Below, piece by piece: positions 1 to 10,551 of a stretch of 32,190 nt of DNA. The translations under genes were made by a program, and so were the position numbers. The DNA is taken from positions 276,149-308,338 of the forward strand of contig BFEA01000696.1 in NCBI GenBank assembly GCA_003427395.1, read 5' to 3'. This DNA comes from Chara braunii. Lineage: Eukaryota; Streptophyta; Charophyceae; Charales; Characeae. Under the pieces are notes generated by a model. That model saw nothing but the letters and a program-made list of their open reading frames with translations, had not been told where the DNA came from and did not search any database. The number at the start of each line of letters is the position of its first letter. Position 1 is the stretch's first letter.

Positions 1-208
1 AACCCTCAACAGTCTGCAGAATCCCCTCACTGATTACACTGTAAATGATAATCTACCTTAACCAAAATCAAAGTAGACTATCACTCACCCACACCAGATG
101 AAAAACTCTACAGACTGTCGGTTCACACCCCATCACAAGCCAACAAAACATCCACGAAACAAAGAAAGGTCTGTCACAGGCAAAAAATACACTCCAGACA
201 CGCTGCTA

Positions 209-262
<54 letters not shown>

Positions 263-2480
263 GAAACTAAATGATACTTATTTGAAATAAATCAGAGTTC
301 CACCAACCTTCAGCAGTCATTGTGGCGCCCAACTTTTCAGTTCGGAATTGCCCAAGTAGCTCCTCACACAGTTTGCAAAACCAACATTTTTTTTAATGTT
401 TCTGGTCCGGGCTAATAAGCCGACACATTTAAAGTATTGGTTTTTGGGGAATGGTACGGTGAACCCAAGTTCATGATCGTGTGTAAATTCCTTAGACCAC
501 CCCATCCCAACTGATAGCCCGAGATAGCCCCACCCTTTCCTCCTCCCCCCTTTTACCTCCCTCCCTCCCATATCCCAACATCTCAACACGAAGGGTCAAG
601 TTCTACCACACGCCTTTCCCTGAACATAATGCACCCTCATTATGAATGAATGCAAGTTACCTTTCAAGTTCCGTTCAATCAAATTGAGGATGTTTTGTGT
701 TACGGGGAGAGTGGGTAGGGACGATTTAAACTTGGTTTCGAGTACGCACAGGTTCACGCTATAATTTTTTTTTTTTAATGATATATATCCAGTTTATTGC
801 AAAATAAAACCTTGAGGTCGGTAACCTCACAATTCAACACGGAGTTATCCCATCAGCATTAGCCGATTTTGCTTATGGCCTCCAGGTTGGAAACCATTAA
901 ACTCAACTCAATCAATACCTACAAATAGAGATGAAGAAAGATTTAGGGACAAAATGTGGTCAACTCTCGACCGTTGCCCTGCAATCCCCGCCTCTAGTAA
1001 ACCAAACATGCCTCAGTCATGCAAAACCAAACAAACAAAACCACCAAAAATTGACGACTAGTAGCCGTAGAAGCGAAACAGTCAAAAAATAATCACTGAT
1101 TCCCTACCTCTACTTGAGTTGTATTCTACCTATCATACTCTAAGAAACGTTGCCTACGAGCAGTAGTCTGGATCAGCCGGTCCAGATCCGACCTGCAAAC
1201 CTAACAAACCCAACCATTACCCCAACGCTACTTACCATTCCCCTACAATCTTTATTCATTCCTTTATTGGTTAACCTTTCAAGTTCCCCCCCAAACCAAA
1301 CTACACTTGAGCAACTCCAACTCCCCTCTACCCTTAATAATGTAGCTTCGGGAAGCCATCACATGTTGCCAAAAGCGGCAATCCAGACCAAAACCCCGCA
1401 AAAGTGTAGTACTCCTTCGAACACTCGATACAAAGAAAATAAGCATGACCCCTGTGCAAGGATAACACGTTGGTAGGGCTTAGCCCCATAACTCCCCATC
1501 TTCTGCCAGTCCAACGTCAAATTGACATGGGTAGTATAGTGTTACAGGTAAGGAGAGAATGATGGATAAGGGCGCCTGATAGAGCAATATGGTAGAGGTT
1601 AGATGACGATCCTAGGTCATTTAGTCAAAGAATTTCAGTTGGGTACAGTTCTGACCTTTGCTTTGCTGAGCATGAAAACGTTGTATGTGACAAAAAAAAA
1701 ATCAGTACGCCTTACCCCTTGCCTTGCTAAGCCTGGAGACGCCCTAAGCGCAAAAAAAAAGGGAAGTCGCACAAACCGCAATTCATAATGATAACCCCCA
1801 ATATTGGGAGGAGTGATACATATGGTCAGTCTCATTGGCTAACTCAAGAGATTTAGTGTCTGAGTGTCACCACAAGGATGCTTGGTTTCGGTCCCATCGC
1901 CATTAGAATGGCCAAGGCCAGTCAACGTTGGTAGCTCACTAAGGTGAATTGTGCCTCCCTCTAACTCGTGGTAGTGCGAAAACATATGACCGGGTGAAAG
2001 TGGTGCTCAGGTTTTGCTACGGACGATCAAAACACACAATAAAATAATTTTAAGGTTGAATTATCAGTCATTATCATAAAACCTGACGTTCATGGTTCAA
2101 TTACGATGCCTATCAGGTTTGAGACACTCAATTTTACAATACTTCAAAAATTATGCATCCTTTAAAAAAACAACAAGTTTAAACTTTTAACATACACGTC
2201 ATAATAGAAGCTCGACAACCAATAATCATGTCATACAATCTACAATAACTTCCATAGTGATTTCAAATTACCTGGGTCAGTCACCTATGAATATATATAT
2301 CAAGACTGTAAAACCTTAAATAAAAAAAAAACACATATGCGACCAAGTGTCGTTATCAGGGCTTAAGTGTACTTTTAGATTCGTGTGATAGCCAGACCAC
2401 CCCAAGGTAAAAAAAAAACAGCTTTTATATGCAGTCCTTAGATTAGTGGACTGCCCAAAAAAATCTCATATATCAATTGC
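1..2480. other. AT-rich stretch with no recognised gene
   Basis: I see no protein family, RNA gene or element here apart from a (TA)n tract at 213-256 and short poly-A or poly-T runs. The longest frame without a stop (1150-1476, plus) is Pro/Thr/Ser-rich, has no ATG near its start and resembles nothing I recognise. A host exon cannot be excluded by eye, but nothing supports one. Confidence 0.6.
213..256. repeat. (TA)n microsatellite
   Basis: An uninterrupted alternating TA run of about 44 bases lies in otherwise unremarkable AT-rich sequence. Confidence 0.95.
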
Positions 2481-2488
2481 GTAGGGAG
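2481..2488. repeat. Left target-site duplication of the interrupted R-family transposon
   Basis: GTAGGGAG lies directly outside the left terminal inverted repeat and recurs exactly at 9158-9165 outside the right one. An 8-bp duplication is typical of hAT transposons (P and Merlin families also make about 8 bp). The two copies are 6.7 kb apart only because element A was later inserted between them. Confidence 0.85.
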
Positions 2489-2503
2489 CTAGGCTACCAG
2501 AGT
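2489..2503 (+). mobile_element. R-family hAT-like MITE, left fragment (TIR)
   Basis: CTAGGCTACCAG (2489-2500) is the left terminal inverted repeat of a short nonautonomous DNA transposon. Its right end is at 9146-9157, whose reverse complement matches at 10 of 12 positions. Bases 2498-2503 (CAGAGT) are also the left copy of the duplication made when element A inserted. The same terminus starts the related copies at 25095 and 25381. Confidence 0.8.
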
Positions 2504-3484
2504 GTATATCGAGCACAAGCTACGACAAATCAACAGCAATCAGTATTAACACAAGACAGAAAGTCAACACAACAAACAAAACATAGACCAGGTATGAGGA
2601 GGAAGGAAGATAGGAAAAATGACGAAAAAGAAATCAAAAACCAATAAAGAAGGAGAGTAAAAAACCAGTAGAGAGACGAGACCACCCATGTCCAGAACGA
2701 CTATGAATTAAAATGTAACTTGAAGTGCGACATGGCGTATGACCCTACCGGTTTTACCTGGCCGCCAACCAGGATCATCAGGGGCCTCGTAATCGGTGAC
2801 ATGGACTACTCTACTGTTGACTATATACTAAAGAAGAACGAGAGTCAAGTCCACAGAAGCACCGCGATTGCTAAGTCTACCAAGAAGCCACCGTCCATCA
2901 TCACGTCGCGCTCGCTCATCGAAAAACCCGACACCAGCCAGAAACTACAGAGAAAGAAATGTATCTACCCTGTATTCGTAACAGGTACACAAGAAGGCCC
3001 TAGAAAACGAATCGTATCATATAAGCCAGTACTAAGAAAAATAGTTATTCAACTGTCATGAATCGTGCACTAAAGAATAGACTCGAAACGGAGTCTCGCC
3101 AACGAAAAAATCAGATCTTATCCAAAATTCACTACTTCAGTGGGAAACAAAACCTTACGTCTCTTATAAAACTAACGTACCGAGTTCAAAACCACAGTCA
3201 CATCACACCAGTTGACCGACAACAGTTCGAAACACGACTATCACAGGCTAGTTCAAGGTCCACTACAAAGTTCACCCTTTATTAGCACAACCGACCACGG
3301 TTCGAAACTCAACCGACCCATATCAATCACAAGGTACACCACATATTAGTACAACCAACTATGGTTCGAAACTCAACTACGCCATATCAAGCACAAGGTT
3401 CAACACTTATTGACCCAATCGTCTACAGCTCGAAACTCGACTGAACACATACCACAGAACATCATAACCCCCTACTACACATGC
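2504..3484 (-). repeat. LTR-like direct repeat of element A, distal (3') copy
   Basis: This is nearly identical to 7923-8880 in the same orientation. A hand count gives about 30 substitutions plus one indel of roughly 24 bases (the extra sequence is here, near 2980-3020). It lies about 130 bp beyond the end of ORF2. Its edges, GTATAT and ACATGC, are decayed forms of the GTATGT and ACATAC seen in the other copy. It includes four tandem subrepeats near its right end. On the plus strand it has two overlapping small frames (2732-3061 and 3058-3285), probably incidental. Confidence 0.85.
3211..3450. repeat. Tandem 63-75 bp subrepeats inside the direct repeat (left copy)
   Basis: Four units are marked by TTCGAAAC-type motifs beginning near 3226, 3301, 3364 and 3429. 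They share a body like ACAAGGT.CA.CAC.TATTAG.ACAACC and are diverged from one another. The second and third units carry GGTTCGAAACT, close to a pol III B-box (GGTTCGANNCC). The same array is present at 8606-8845. Confidence 0.7.
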
Positions 3485-3614
3485 CGCTCTACAACGAGAG
3501 GAAGAAAACAACAACACACATAGAAACCCGAAAACTCCACACGTCTCTCTACTTCGAGAGACCAAAACGACCATCGAACCCCGAAAACCGACCCCATCTG
3601 GTCAGCAAAGGAAG

Positions 3615-6473
3615 CTAGTTCCTCCAAAGTCCTCCATACTTTATTGAGAAATGCAGCAGCGACCTGTCAAAAACCTCGTCCGGGTAACCTCGCATACACA
3701 ACTCGAATTTCAGGGAGAGTAGAAGAGGGAGAGCCAAACCTTCATTTGTGGAGTACGACCTAGCCCGGTGCAGAAAAGAAAAAATGACCGCCGACTTCTG
3801 TTGCCGACTAGAATAGGATGAGAAATCTTAGATACTTTGGAACACCAATTCGTCCCTTCCCTCATCCATCAAATTCTTAATAGTAGGAAGATAAAAAATC
3901 CCAAACTCGTCTTCAGGAACACCCAATATACATCCAAGATAAGTCCATACATTGCTCCCATTGGTTCTCTCCAAGACAAGGTTATCATCATAACAACCCT
4001 TGAATGACTCAATCATCATTTCAGCTTTAGCCTGCGTCACGCCATGCACTCCCTTAATAACCACAAATACAGAAACATCGTCCACAAGACGAAAACCCCG
4101 GAAAGAATTCATGTCAACACCGAGACTGTCCAAGAAAACAAATTCGTTGTATGCACAAAGGAGACACGCAAGTGCAGGACTCGAAGATTTCCCCATCGGG
4201 ATCCCCACCGTTTGTCGAAGTATTCTTCCAGACGCCGAAATAAACGTGTGATCCAACTCAAACCTCACGAACATCAGAATTGCATCCAGTGGAATAGACT
4301 TTCATCCAAGCTCCAATTTGCCCCTCAACAATGTTGCTCCTTTCCCCTGTTTCCTAACCGCAACACCTCGAACACCTTTATCAGCCCAATAGTCAATTGC
4401 CCAACACAGAGCCTCAATAATCGATTGATGAGGCAAGTTCGAAAACATCTCTTTAACATCGAATGAAGCCCCGATCAGACAATCCCCTTTCCCGAACCCA
4501 TTGTTAATAGACCTAACACACTTCAGAAGCCCATCCGCACTTCGTAGATTAAAGTTAGATTCAGAAGGGAGATTTCACAATAAATAGTTCACAGCTTTCG
4601 AAACGATTTTTCCTCCTCTATCCGAACACTCCGGGTAAGATGGACATATAGGCCGCCAACGTGATGTATCCTTATGTTTGGGAATACAGTACAACTTCCC
4701 GAGACTCCCAGCTTTCTTCCGTTTGCTCACTTTATCTAGTCCTTACAACTCGTACTGAACCGAACAGTCTTCCAACAGAGTCTTCTCATCCACAGTAACC
4801 AAAGAGAAAGAGGGGTTATTAGTAAAAAGTTTGCACATCCCCTCCTGATACGTCAAAGGGCAGCACACCATAGTATCCCCCATATTATGATCAATGGGAA
4901 CACACACGAGATCTCGCAGCAAGGGGAGAAAGTCAGCCAGGTCATCCTCATTGATCGCCTTCACAGTAGAATCCGCAGCAGAGAAATAATCTCTTACCAA
5001 CTCATTGGTCAACACACCATGGTCAAACACCGGAATAAAAGGATGAGAAGATAAAGTAAAAAGAATTTGAGTTCGCAGAGTAGTAAACATACGACGATTA
5101 AAGGATCGAAGCACATTCTTCGAATTCTTGATCCATTGAGGAAAAACTCACAAGTCCATTAATTCTCGGAAAGGACGAATCACAACTAACACAAGTGCAC
5201 ACAGCATCACTATTCTTAGAATGCTTACGAAAGTTGTTGATGAAATCACCAACACTGCGATTCCGACACCAAACGATGCGCATACGTCTCACGAACATCT
5301 CCTTTCATCCTTTCGAAATAGTCAGAGAAGAGATAACAGTAGAACACGCTTGCCTAACCTTGGCCTTAGACACAGACTCAGAGAAAACCACCCGACAGAC
5401 TAGTCTCTTCCTCACATGCATACCAAATCTTGAGAGTATAGCATGGGATAGTAAACATCTCAACCGGAATCGGGTTCGCTTTTCCCGAAAAGTTCTCACA
5501 GCAGTATACGCAGCAATCGACTGATCCAAATCCCACAACTTCATCAACCGTCGACTTTCAGGATTGCTCAAGAACTCAACCAACGGAGCCTTAAAAGCTA
5601 ATGACCTACTAAAAAAAAGAATTACTTGCTTAAAGGTCAGCGTATTCCCTCCTTTCAACCAACCTTCAATTGCCTTTGTTCTCCTCGTCCAAACGTACGT
5701 GACACAATACTACCTCCGTACAACCTTTTTACAATCTTCCATCGGTCAATCACTCTTGTTCCACCAACACAAACGATCACAACTTTATGAATAAGGTTAA
5801 CACGAAAAAATTTCAACACCTTTAATAAACTTAATGACACAACACCCACGTTGGAATGAAAAGTAACCAAAGATCCGGTCACCTTCTTCTCCGAAACCCC
5901 AGAAGTGACAACCATCCCATTCATTGCCTTCCTTCTTAATCTCTCCCTGAGCCCAAGCCTCTTCCTCTTCGACCTTTTAGGTTTATCACGAGAATTCAAA
6001 GACGGCGAAAAAAGCCTAATAAAATACTTCTCCGTTTCATGCAAATCATCATAATCACATCTACACAACGGGACAATCACGTAAGTATGAGCTCCACACC
6101 TCCGCAACCACCTATACAGCTTCTCATTACGTCGACACCCTTCAACCGTCGTAGACTGACATGTACGATACACATGTTCTTTCCACCTTGTGTGGACATC
6201 TCTACCGGTATTTCCAATGTAAATATGACGAGACCACGGTGAAATCAATCCATACACAACTGGACCATCCCATAACTCAGATCTACGATCACAACCCAGA
6301 GTAGACGAAAGAAAAAATTCACTAAACTTACGCCCCCACACCACTTCTTCAGCCAGAATTAAGCCACAGACAGCAAAGCATAGAAGCTTGGTCCACTCAC
6401 TACTCTTAAGATGGTCAATAGACAAGGAACGAGATCTACAACATAATCGAGCCAAATCCCAAAGATAAGCCAT
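3615..6473 (-). pseudogene. Element A ORF2: GIY-YIG endonuclease plus reverse transcriptase, degraded
   Basis: The product would nick target DNA (GIY-YIG) and copy its RNA there (RT). ATG is at 6473, 14 bp after the ORF1 stop. GIY-YIG is at residues ~72-160 (6257-5994): VYG, then YIGNTG, then TRWKEH, a Glu in ETEKYFI and Asn in PSLN. A helical, basic linker follows. Next comes a 'CTC...PRINGL' segment at 5230-5150, matched in B and C. RT occupies ~4730-3930: CIPKHKD and RPICPSY (fingers), SFDVKEMFSNLPH with the motif A Asp codon at 4460-4458, GIPMGKSSSPALA (motif B), and LVDD at 4085-4074 (motif C, where YxDD is usual). A thumb-like tail ends at TAG 3615. Lesions are frameshifts near 5656 and 5110, and stops at 5305, 4743, 4575, 4302 and 3828. 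All catalytic residues survive between the lesions, so decay is fairly recent. Confidence 0.85.
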
Positions 6474-6487
6474 GCTCGAGTGGGATA

Positions 6488-7863
6488 CTAAGAGACAATC
6501 AGGTCATCGTGAGTCTCCTTGACAGATGACTCATCCCCATCCTTCGACACCTTAACAGGTACGCTCGCCTTACCTTTGTCATTCTTCCCTCCATCACCGT
6601 TGAATGTTTTTTCCACCCTTGCTTGGACAATAGCCTCCTTCGTGGGTTCCAACGTCGTGTAAACCACCCCTTCGTTTTTGCAAATCGTCATGACGGCATC
6701 CTTGTTCTTCCCACGGAGATCCCATCGATTAGCCATAACAAAGGCATCTCTATCCACAGCTTTCGAAACCGACCCAGGCGCCGCTTTCTCCTTGTTCTTC
6801 CGCACCGAAGGTCCTGGTTCATTGGCAGCGTTATCATTCTTCCCTGCTGCTTCATCTAACTTCAACTTCAAATTTGTCCCCCGCGTCCCCGTTCGCTGCA
6901 CCATCTCCAATCGAGCCAACGATTGTTTTAGTCTATCAATCTCCACCTCCGACTCCTTCCGAGCATTCATTTCGCTGATACGCAAGGCCTGCAACGCCTC
7001 CACTTCCATCTGATGTCGTTCCACAATCCCTTTCAAATCAACTTCAATGTGTCTCTTTGGAGTAACCACGGGTGTAGTTCGTGCCCGACACTTCCATTCG
7101 TAGCAGGAGTAGGTTCAATCGCAATACACCCTCGTTTATTACCAGGGCGGAGCGCCTCCGACTTCCATTTCTCCTCGTTAGCCTCCGCATCCTCACATTG
7201 TCTTTGTAAGGCCAACACCACATCTTCCAGTGCAGATAACCGTTTATCAGCTGCAGTCTTTATCTCCACCTGCTCTCGTCGCAGCCGAGACAACTCTTCA
7301 GCTTCCGAAGCCTGAGCCACTGTATCCGAGGAAGTACTCGTCACATGAAGTCGCCGCTGCATGTCGTGAATAGTAGCTTTCAATTTCGCCACCTCGTCAC
7401 CTTCACTATTCTTCTTCCCATCGATCGCCTTGTACACCTTATCTTACAATTCTTTCTTCATCGAATTCTGAAAATCCTCTCGTTCGTTTTTCTCACGCAC
7501 CCTTCTTTCTTCCTCGTATTTTTCTCTCTTTACACGTTCTTCAGCTTCTCGTGCCGCCTTCTCCCTGGCCTCATCGGCCTCATGCTTCTCACAGATCTTA
7601 GCAACTTTTTCCTCCAATGAGTAAACGCGTTTGCCAAGCCACCCACTACCACCGGTTTGACCACCATAACTAGGAGCGACAGTACCCACAGTAGAACCTC
7701 CACTTGCAGGCAAGGTAAGAAGAGGGGCGGGGACAATAGCGGAACTATTAGAATTCTGACCGTTCAAACGATGATCTGGATAAGGACAGAAACGAGAGAG
7801 GTGACCACGCTGGCCACAATTGTAACACGACATTGCATCACCATTGTGATCATTGCTAGCCAT
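6488..7863 (-). pseudogene. Element A ORF1: zinc-knuckle, coiled-coil, SAP-like protein, degraded
   Basis: This is probably the nucleic-acid-binding partner protein of the retroelement, acting with the element RNA. The first ATG is at 7863, 60 bp inside the direct repeat. A full CCHC knuckle comes first (CYNCGQRGHLSRFC, ~7827-7786). A Gly/Ser/Pro linker and a Glu/Lys/Arg-rich coiled coil follow (~7640-7450). After an in-frame TAA at 7446-7444 the same frame continues with a second coiled coil to ~7070. A frameshift there leads into the last part (to TAG at 6490-6488). That part has a Lys-rich linker and an 'AVMTICKNEGVVY' segment like the C-terminal helices of a SAP DNA-binding domain. The same order is seen in B and C but with low similarity, so A belongs to a separate subfamily. 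ORF2 starts 14 bp downstream, so translation may be coupled. Confidence 0.8.
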
Positions 7864-7922
7864 CAGATGCGAAGTCACACGACAGTAGTGCAACTCCTAC
7901 GTCGGTTCCTTCGTGCGTAAGA

Positions 7923-8880
7923 GTATGTCGAGCACAAGCTACGACAAATCAGCAACAATCAGTATCAACACAAGACAGAAAGTCGACACAGCAAACAAAA
8001 TATAGACCAGGTATGAGGAGGAAGGAAGATAGGAAAAATGACGAAGAAGAAATCAAAAGCCAATCGAGGAGGAGAGTAAAAAACCAGTAGAGAGATGAGA
8101 CGACCCATGTCCCGAACACGACTATGAATTAAAATGTAACTTGAAGTGCGACATGGCGTATGACCCTACCGGTTTCACCTGGCCGCCAACCAGGATCATC
8201 AGGGGCCTCGTAATCGGTGACATGGACCACTCTACTGTTGACTATATACTAAAGAAGAACGAGAGTCAAGTCCACAGAAGCACCGCAATTGCTAAGTCTA
8301 CCAAGAAGCCACCGTCCATCATCACGTCGCGCTCGCTCATCGAAAAACCCGACACCAGCCTAAAACTACAGAGAAAGAAATGTAACTACCCTATATTCGT
8401 AACACAAAAAGGCCCTATAAGCCAGTACTAAGAAAAATAGTTATTCAACTGTCATGAATCGTGCACTAAAGAATAGACCCGAAACGGAGTCTCGCCAACG
8501 AAAAAATCAGATCTTATCCAAAATTCACTACTTCAGTGGGAAACAAAACCTTACGTCTCTTATAAAACTAACGTACCGAGTTCAAAACCACAGTCACATC
8601 ACACCAGTTGACCGACAACAGTTCGAAACACGACTATCACAGGCTAGTTCAAGGTCCACTACAAAGTTCACCCTTTATTAGCACAACCGACCATGGTTCG
8701 AAACTCAACCGACCCATATCAATCACAAGGTACACCACATATTAGTACAACCAACTATGGTTCGAAACTCAACTAAGCCATACCAAGCACAAGGTTCAAC
8801 ACTTATTGACCCAACCGTCCACAGTTCGAAACTCGACTGAACACATACCACAAAACATCATAACCCCCTACTACACATAC
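7923..8880 (-). repeat. LTR-like direct repeat of element A, proximal (5') copy
   Basis: This copy lies just upstream of ORF1 and presumably carries the element promoter. It begins GTATGT and ends ACATAC, a 6-bp inverted terminus, and pairs with 2504-3484. The right edge abuts CAGAAT, the second copy of the element A target duplication. No promoter motif can be named with confidence. Confidence 0.85.
8606..8845. repeat. Tandem 63-75 bp subrepeats inside the direct repeat (right copy)
   Basis: Motif starts are near 8621, 8697, 8761 and 8825, in the same spacing as in the left copy. The array therefore predates the duplication of the terminal repeat. Confidence 0.7.
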
Positions 8881-9157
8881 CAGAATGGTCCGGGGTCACT
8901 TGCCCGGCCGGACCAAAAAATATAAAAAAAATAAAAGTAATGAAAATATATTTTTTAATTTATTTTTATTTAAAATTTGGTAAAGAATTTCGATGCGACC
9001 CTCAGGCAAAAGTTATTCAGTTTAGTTTTCTTCATAACATAGTTTTTTTTTTTGATTTTTTGGATTTTTTTTTTTTTTTTTTTTTTTTGCTGGGACCGTC
9101 CTTGGTCCTTGCACGGGCTGGCCACCCTGAACCCGGGCGGGCCAGTTGATAGCCTAG
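8881..9157 (+). mobile_element. R-family hAT-like MITE, right fragment
   Basis: Together with 2489-2503 this rebuilds a ~286-bp element. Bases 8881-8886 (CAGAAT) are the right duplicate of element A's insertion site. The sequence then runs GGTCCGGGGTCAC and CCCGGCCGG, an AT-rich middle, the shared core (8971-9043, AATTTGGTAAAGAATTTCG... CTTCATAACAT), 24 T at 9065-9088, a GC-rich subterminal part with CTGGCCACCCTG, and the right TIR TTGATAGCCTAG (9146-9157). It has no coding capacity, so it would depend on a transposase elsewhere. Inverse copies lie at 25095-25365 and 25381-25605. Confidence 0.8.
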
Positions 9158-9165
9158 GTAGGGAG
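9158..9165. repeat. Right target-site duplication of the R-family transposon
   Basis: GTAGGGAG is an exact match to 2481-2488 and lies directly outside the right TIR. Confidence 0.85.
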
Positions 9166-10095
9166 TGATAATAGGCAAAGTGACACATGACAGTCAGTTA
9201 AAGAAAAATGAGCCTCCTTTTGGCTAGCTCCAACAACCACTTTGCTCCAATAGACCGATCCCCAAAACTTCTGGTGCGCATGCGACCATGTTAAAGAAAA
9301 ATGGTTGGCAAATATATTAGCAATTTAAACTACAAGTGCTTATGAAATTTTATTTCCTGAGCAAAAAAAAAAAAAACAATGAATTAGTGAGTTTTTTTTT
9401 TTTTTTGTGCCCCCAACGATTTAGCTCTATCAGGTTGTAACCCGGAAGTAGCGACATGTGCACTTCCGACGTCTAGTGGCTATACGTGTTTGGGTAGGAC
9501 TAAGTTTTTTTTTGTTTTTCATGCATCAGACTTTCAACCAATAAGGCACCACTACGAAACAATTTGGAAGATGCTTTCTCCACTCCAAAACATTCATTCT
9601 TAGTTTCGTGTTACTTCATGGTAAATATAGTCTACTCGAATTTCCTCTATTCCTACATGCATATGAAAAAAAAAAAAAAAAGGATATTTAACAAGATTTT
9701 GCTAAAAGTATAGTTGAAATTAAAAAAACAGAAGTAATCTATTAAAGAAACCAATGTGCCAATCGTTCTCTATTAGCTTTCATTCGTTTACACCTTTTTT
9801 TACGACAAAAAAAATCTCAAGATATTCAAAAATCTAGGCTGCTAGGTGTCCGATTGGGAGATGTCTCTCCCGGACGTCTCAAGGAGACGGTCGGGGGGGA
9901 GTTATCCGGAAAAGGAGTTATCCGGAAAATCTGACAGCGACGTTTTTGCCAAAAAAAAACGGGGGGGGGGGGGGGGGGGGGGGTCTGCGCACCACTAGGG
10001 GAACCCCCCCAAAAAAATCATGCTGTTCTGAGCAAAAACGAAAAAAAAGAAAAAATGATATGGTGTGTGAGGTGTGATGATACGTTGTAGATGGG
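9166..10095. other. Noncoding stretch with homopolymers and a short GC-rich patch
   Basis: There is no gene here. It has several A or T runs of 12-20, an exact 16-bp tandem duplication GGAGTTATCCGGAAAA at 9898-9913 and 9914-9929, and a run of 23 G at 9961-9983 that could form a G-quadruplex. The patch 9841-10010 is much more GC-rich than its surroundings and may be a repeat fragment. Confidence 0.6.
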
Positions 10096-10097
10096 TT

Positions 10098-10178
10098 GGT
10101 GGGTAGGTAGGTAGGTAGGTATGTAGGAAGGTAGGTATATAGGTAGGTAGGTAGGTATGTAGGTAGGTAGGTAGGTAT

Positions 10179-10255
<77 letters not shown>

Positions 10256-10443
10256 CAACCTATCAATCTATCTACTTCAACAATCTGATGTAATCTATGT
10301 ACTCTATCTAATGTATCGATTTGTCTATCGATCTATCTATCTATGTATCTACCTACCTATCTACCTATGTATCTATCTACCTACCGCTCTGCCTACCTAT
10401 ATATCTATCTACCTATATACCTGCCTTTCGATACCTCTCTATG

Positions 10444-10477
<34 letters not shown>

Positions 10478-10495
10478 TGTATGTATGTATGTATG

Positions 10496-10529
<34 letters not shown>

Positions 10530-10545
10530 CGTACGTATCTATCTA
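10098..10545. repeat. Compound tetranucleotide microsatellite: (GTAG)n, (ATCT)n, (CTAC)n-like, (TATG)n, (ATCT)n
   Basis: Bases 10098-10177 are GTAG/GGTA repeats and 10178-10254 are ATCT repeats. After a 65-bp less regular spacer, 10320-10435 mixes ATCT with CTAC/ACCT units, 10440-10497 is TATG, and 10498-10546 is ATCT again. The GTAG block and the later CTAC-rich block are reverse complements, so they could pair across the locus. The Tyr/Ile/Ser frames through it are simple-repeat artefacts. Confidence 0.9.
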
Positions 10546-10551
10546 TGTAGA

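Larger units (their letters stand above)
2504..8880 (-). mobile_element. Element A: permuted Penelope-like retroelement with LTR-like direct repeats
   Basis: This 6.4 kb element reads right to left: direct repeat (8880-7923), ORF1 (7863-6488), ORF2 (6473-3615), then a second direct repeat (3484-2504). ORF2 has GIY-YIG before RT, the order known from Naiad/Chlamys PLEs; most canonical PLEs have RT first. I see no tRNA-primer site or polypurine tract next to the repeats. They are therefore better read as PLE 'pseudo-LTRs' than as classic retroviral LTRs. The element sits inside an R-family MITE with a near-duplicated CAGA(G/A)T at its edges. ORF1 and ORF2 hold about five stops and three frameshifts, so the copy is inactive. 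The assignment rests on domain order and motifs, not on a phylogeny. Confidence 0.8.

Noticed and set aside
1150-1476. 108-codon Pro/Thr-rich frame
   Set aside because: It starts at TTG with a stop just upstream, has no recognisable domain and is within chance length for this composition.
3000-3450. CRISPR-like array in the subrepeats
   Set aside because: The units are diverged tandem copies without uniform repeats and unique spacers, and the genome is eukaryotic.
2504-8880. Element A as a classic LTR retrotransposon or retrovirus-like element
   Set aside because: There is no aspartic protease, RNase H or integrase, and no primer-binding site or polypurine tract at the repeat edges. The endonuclease is GIY-YIG and the RT motifs are PLE-like.
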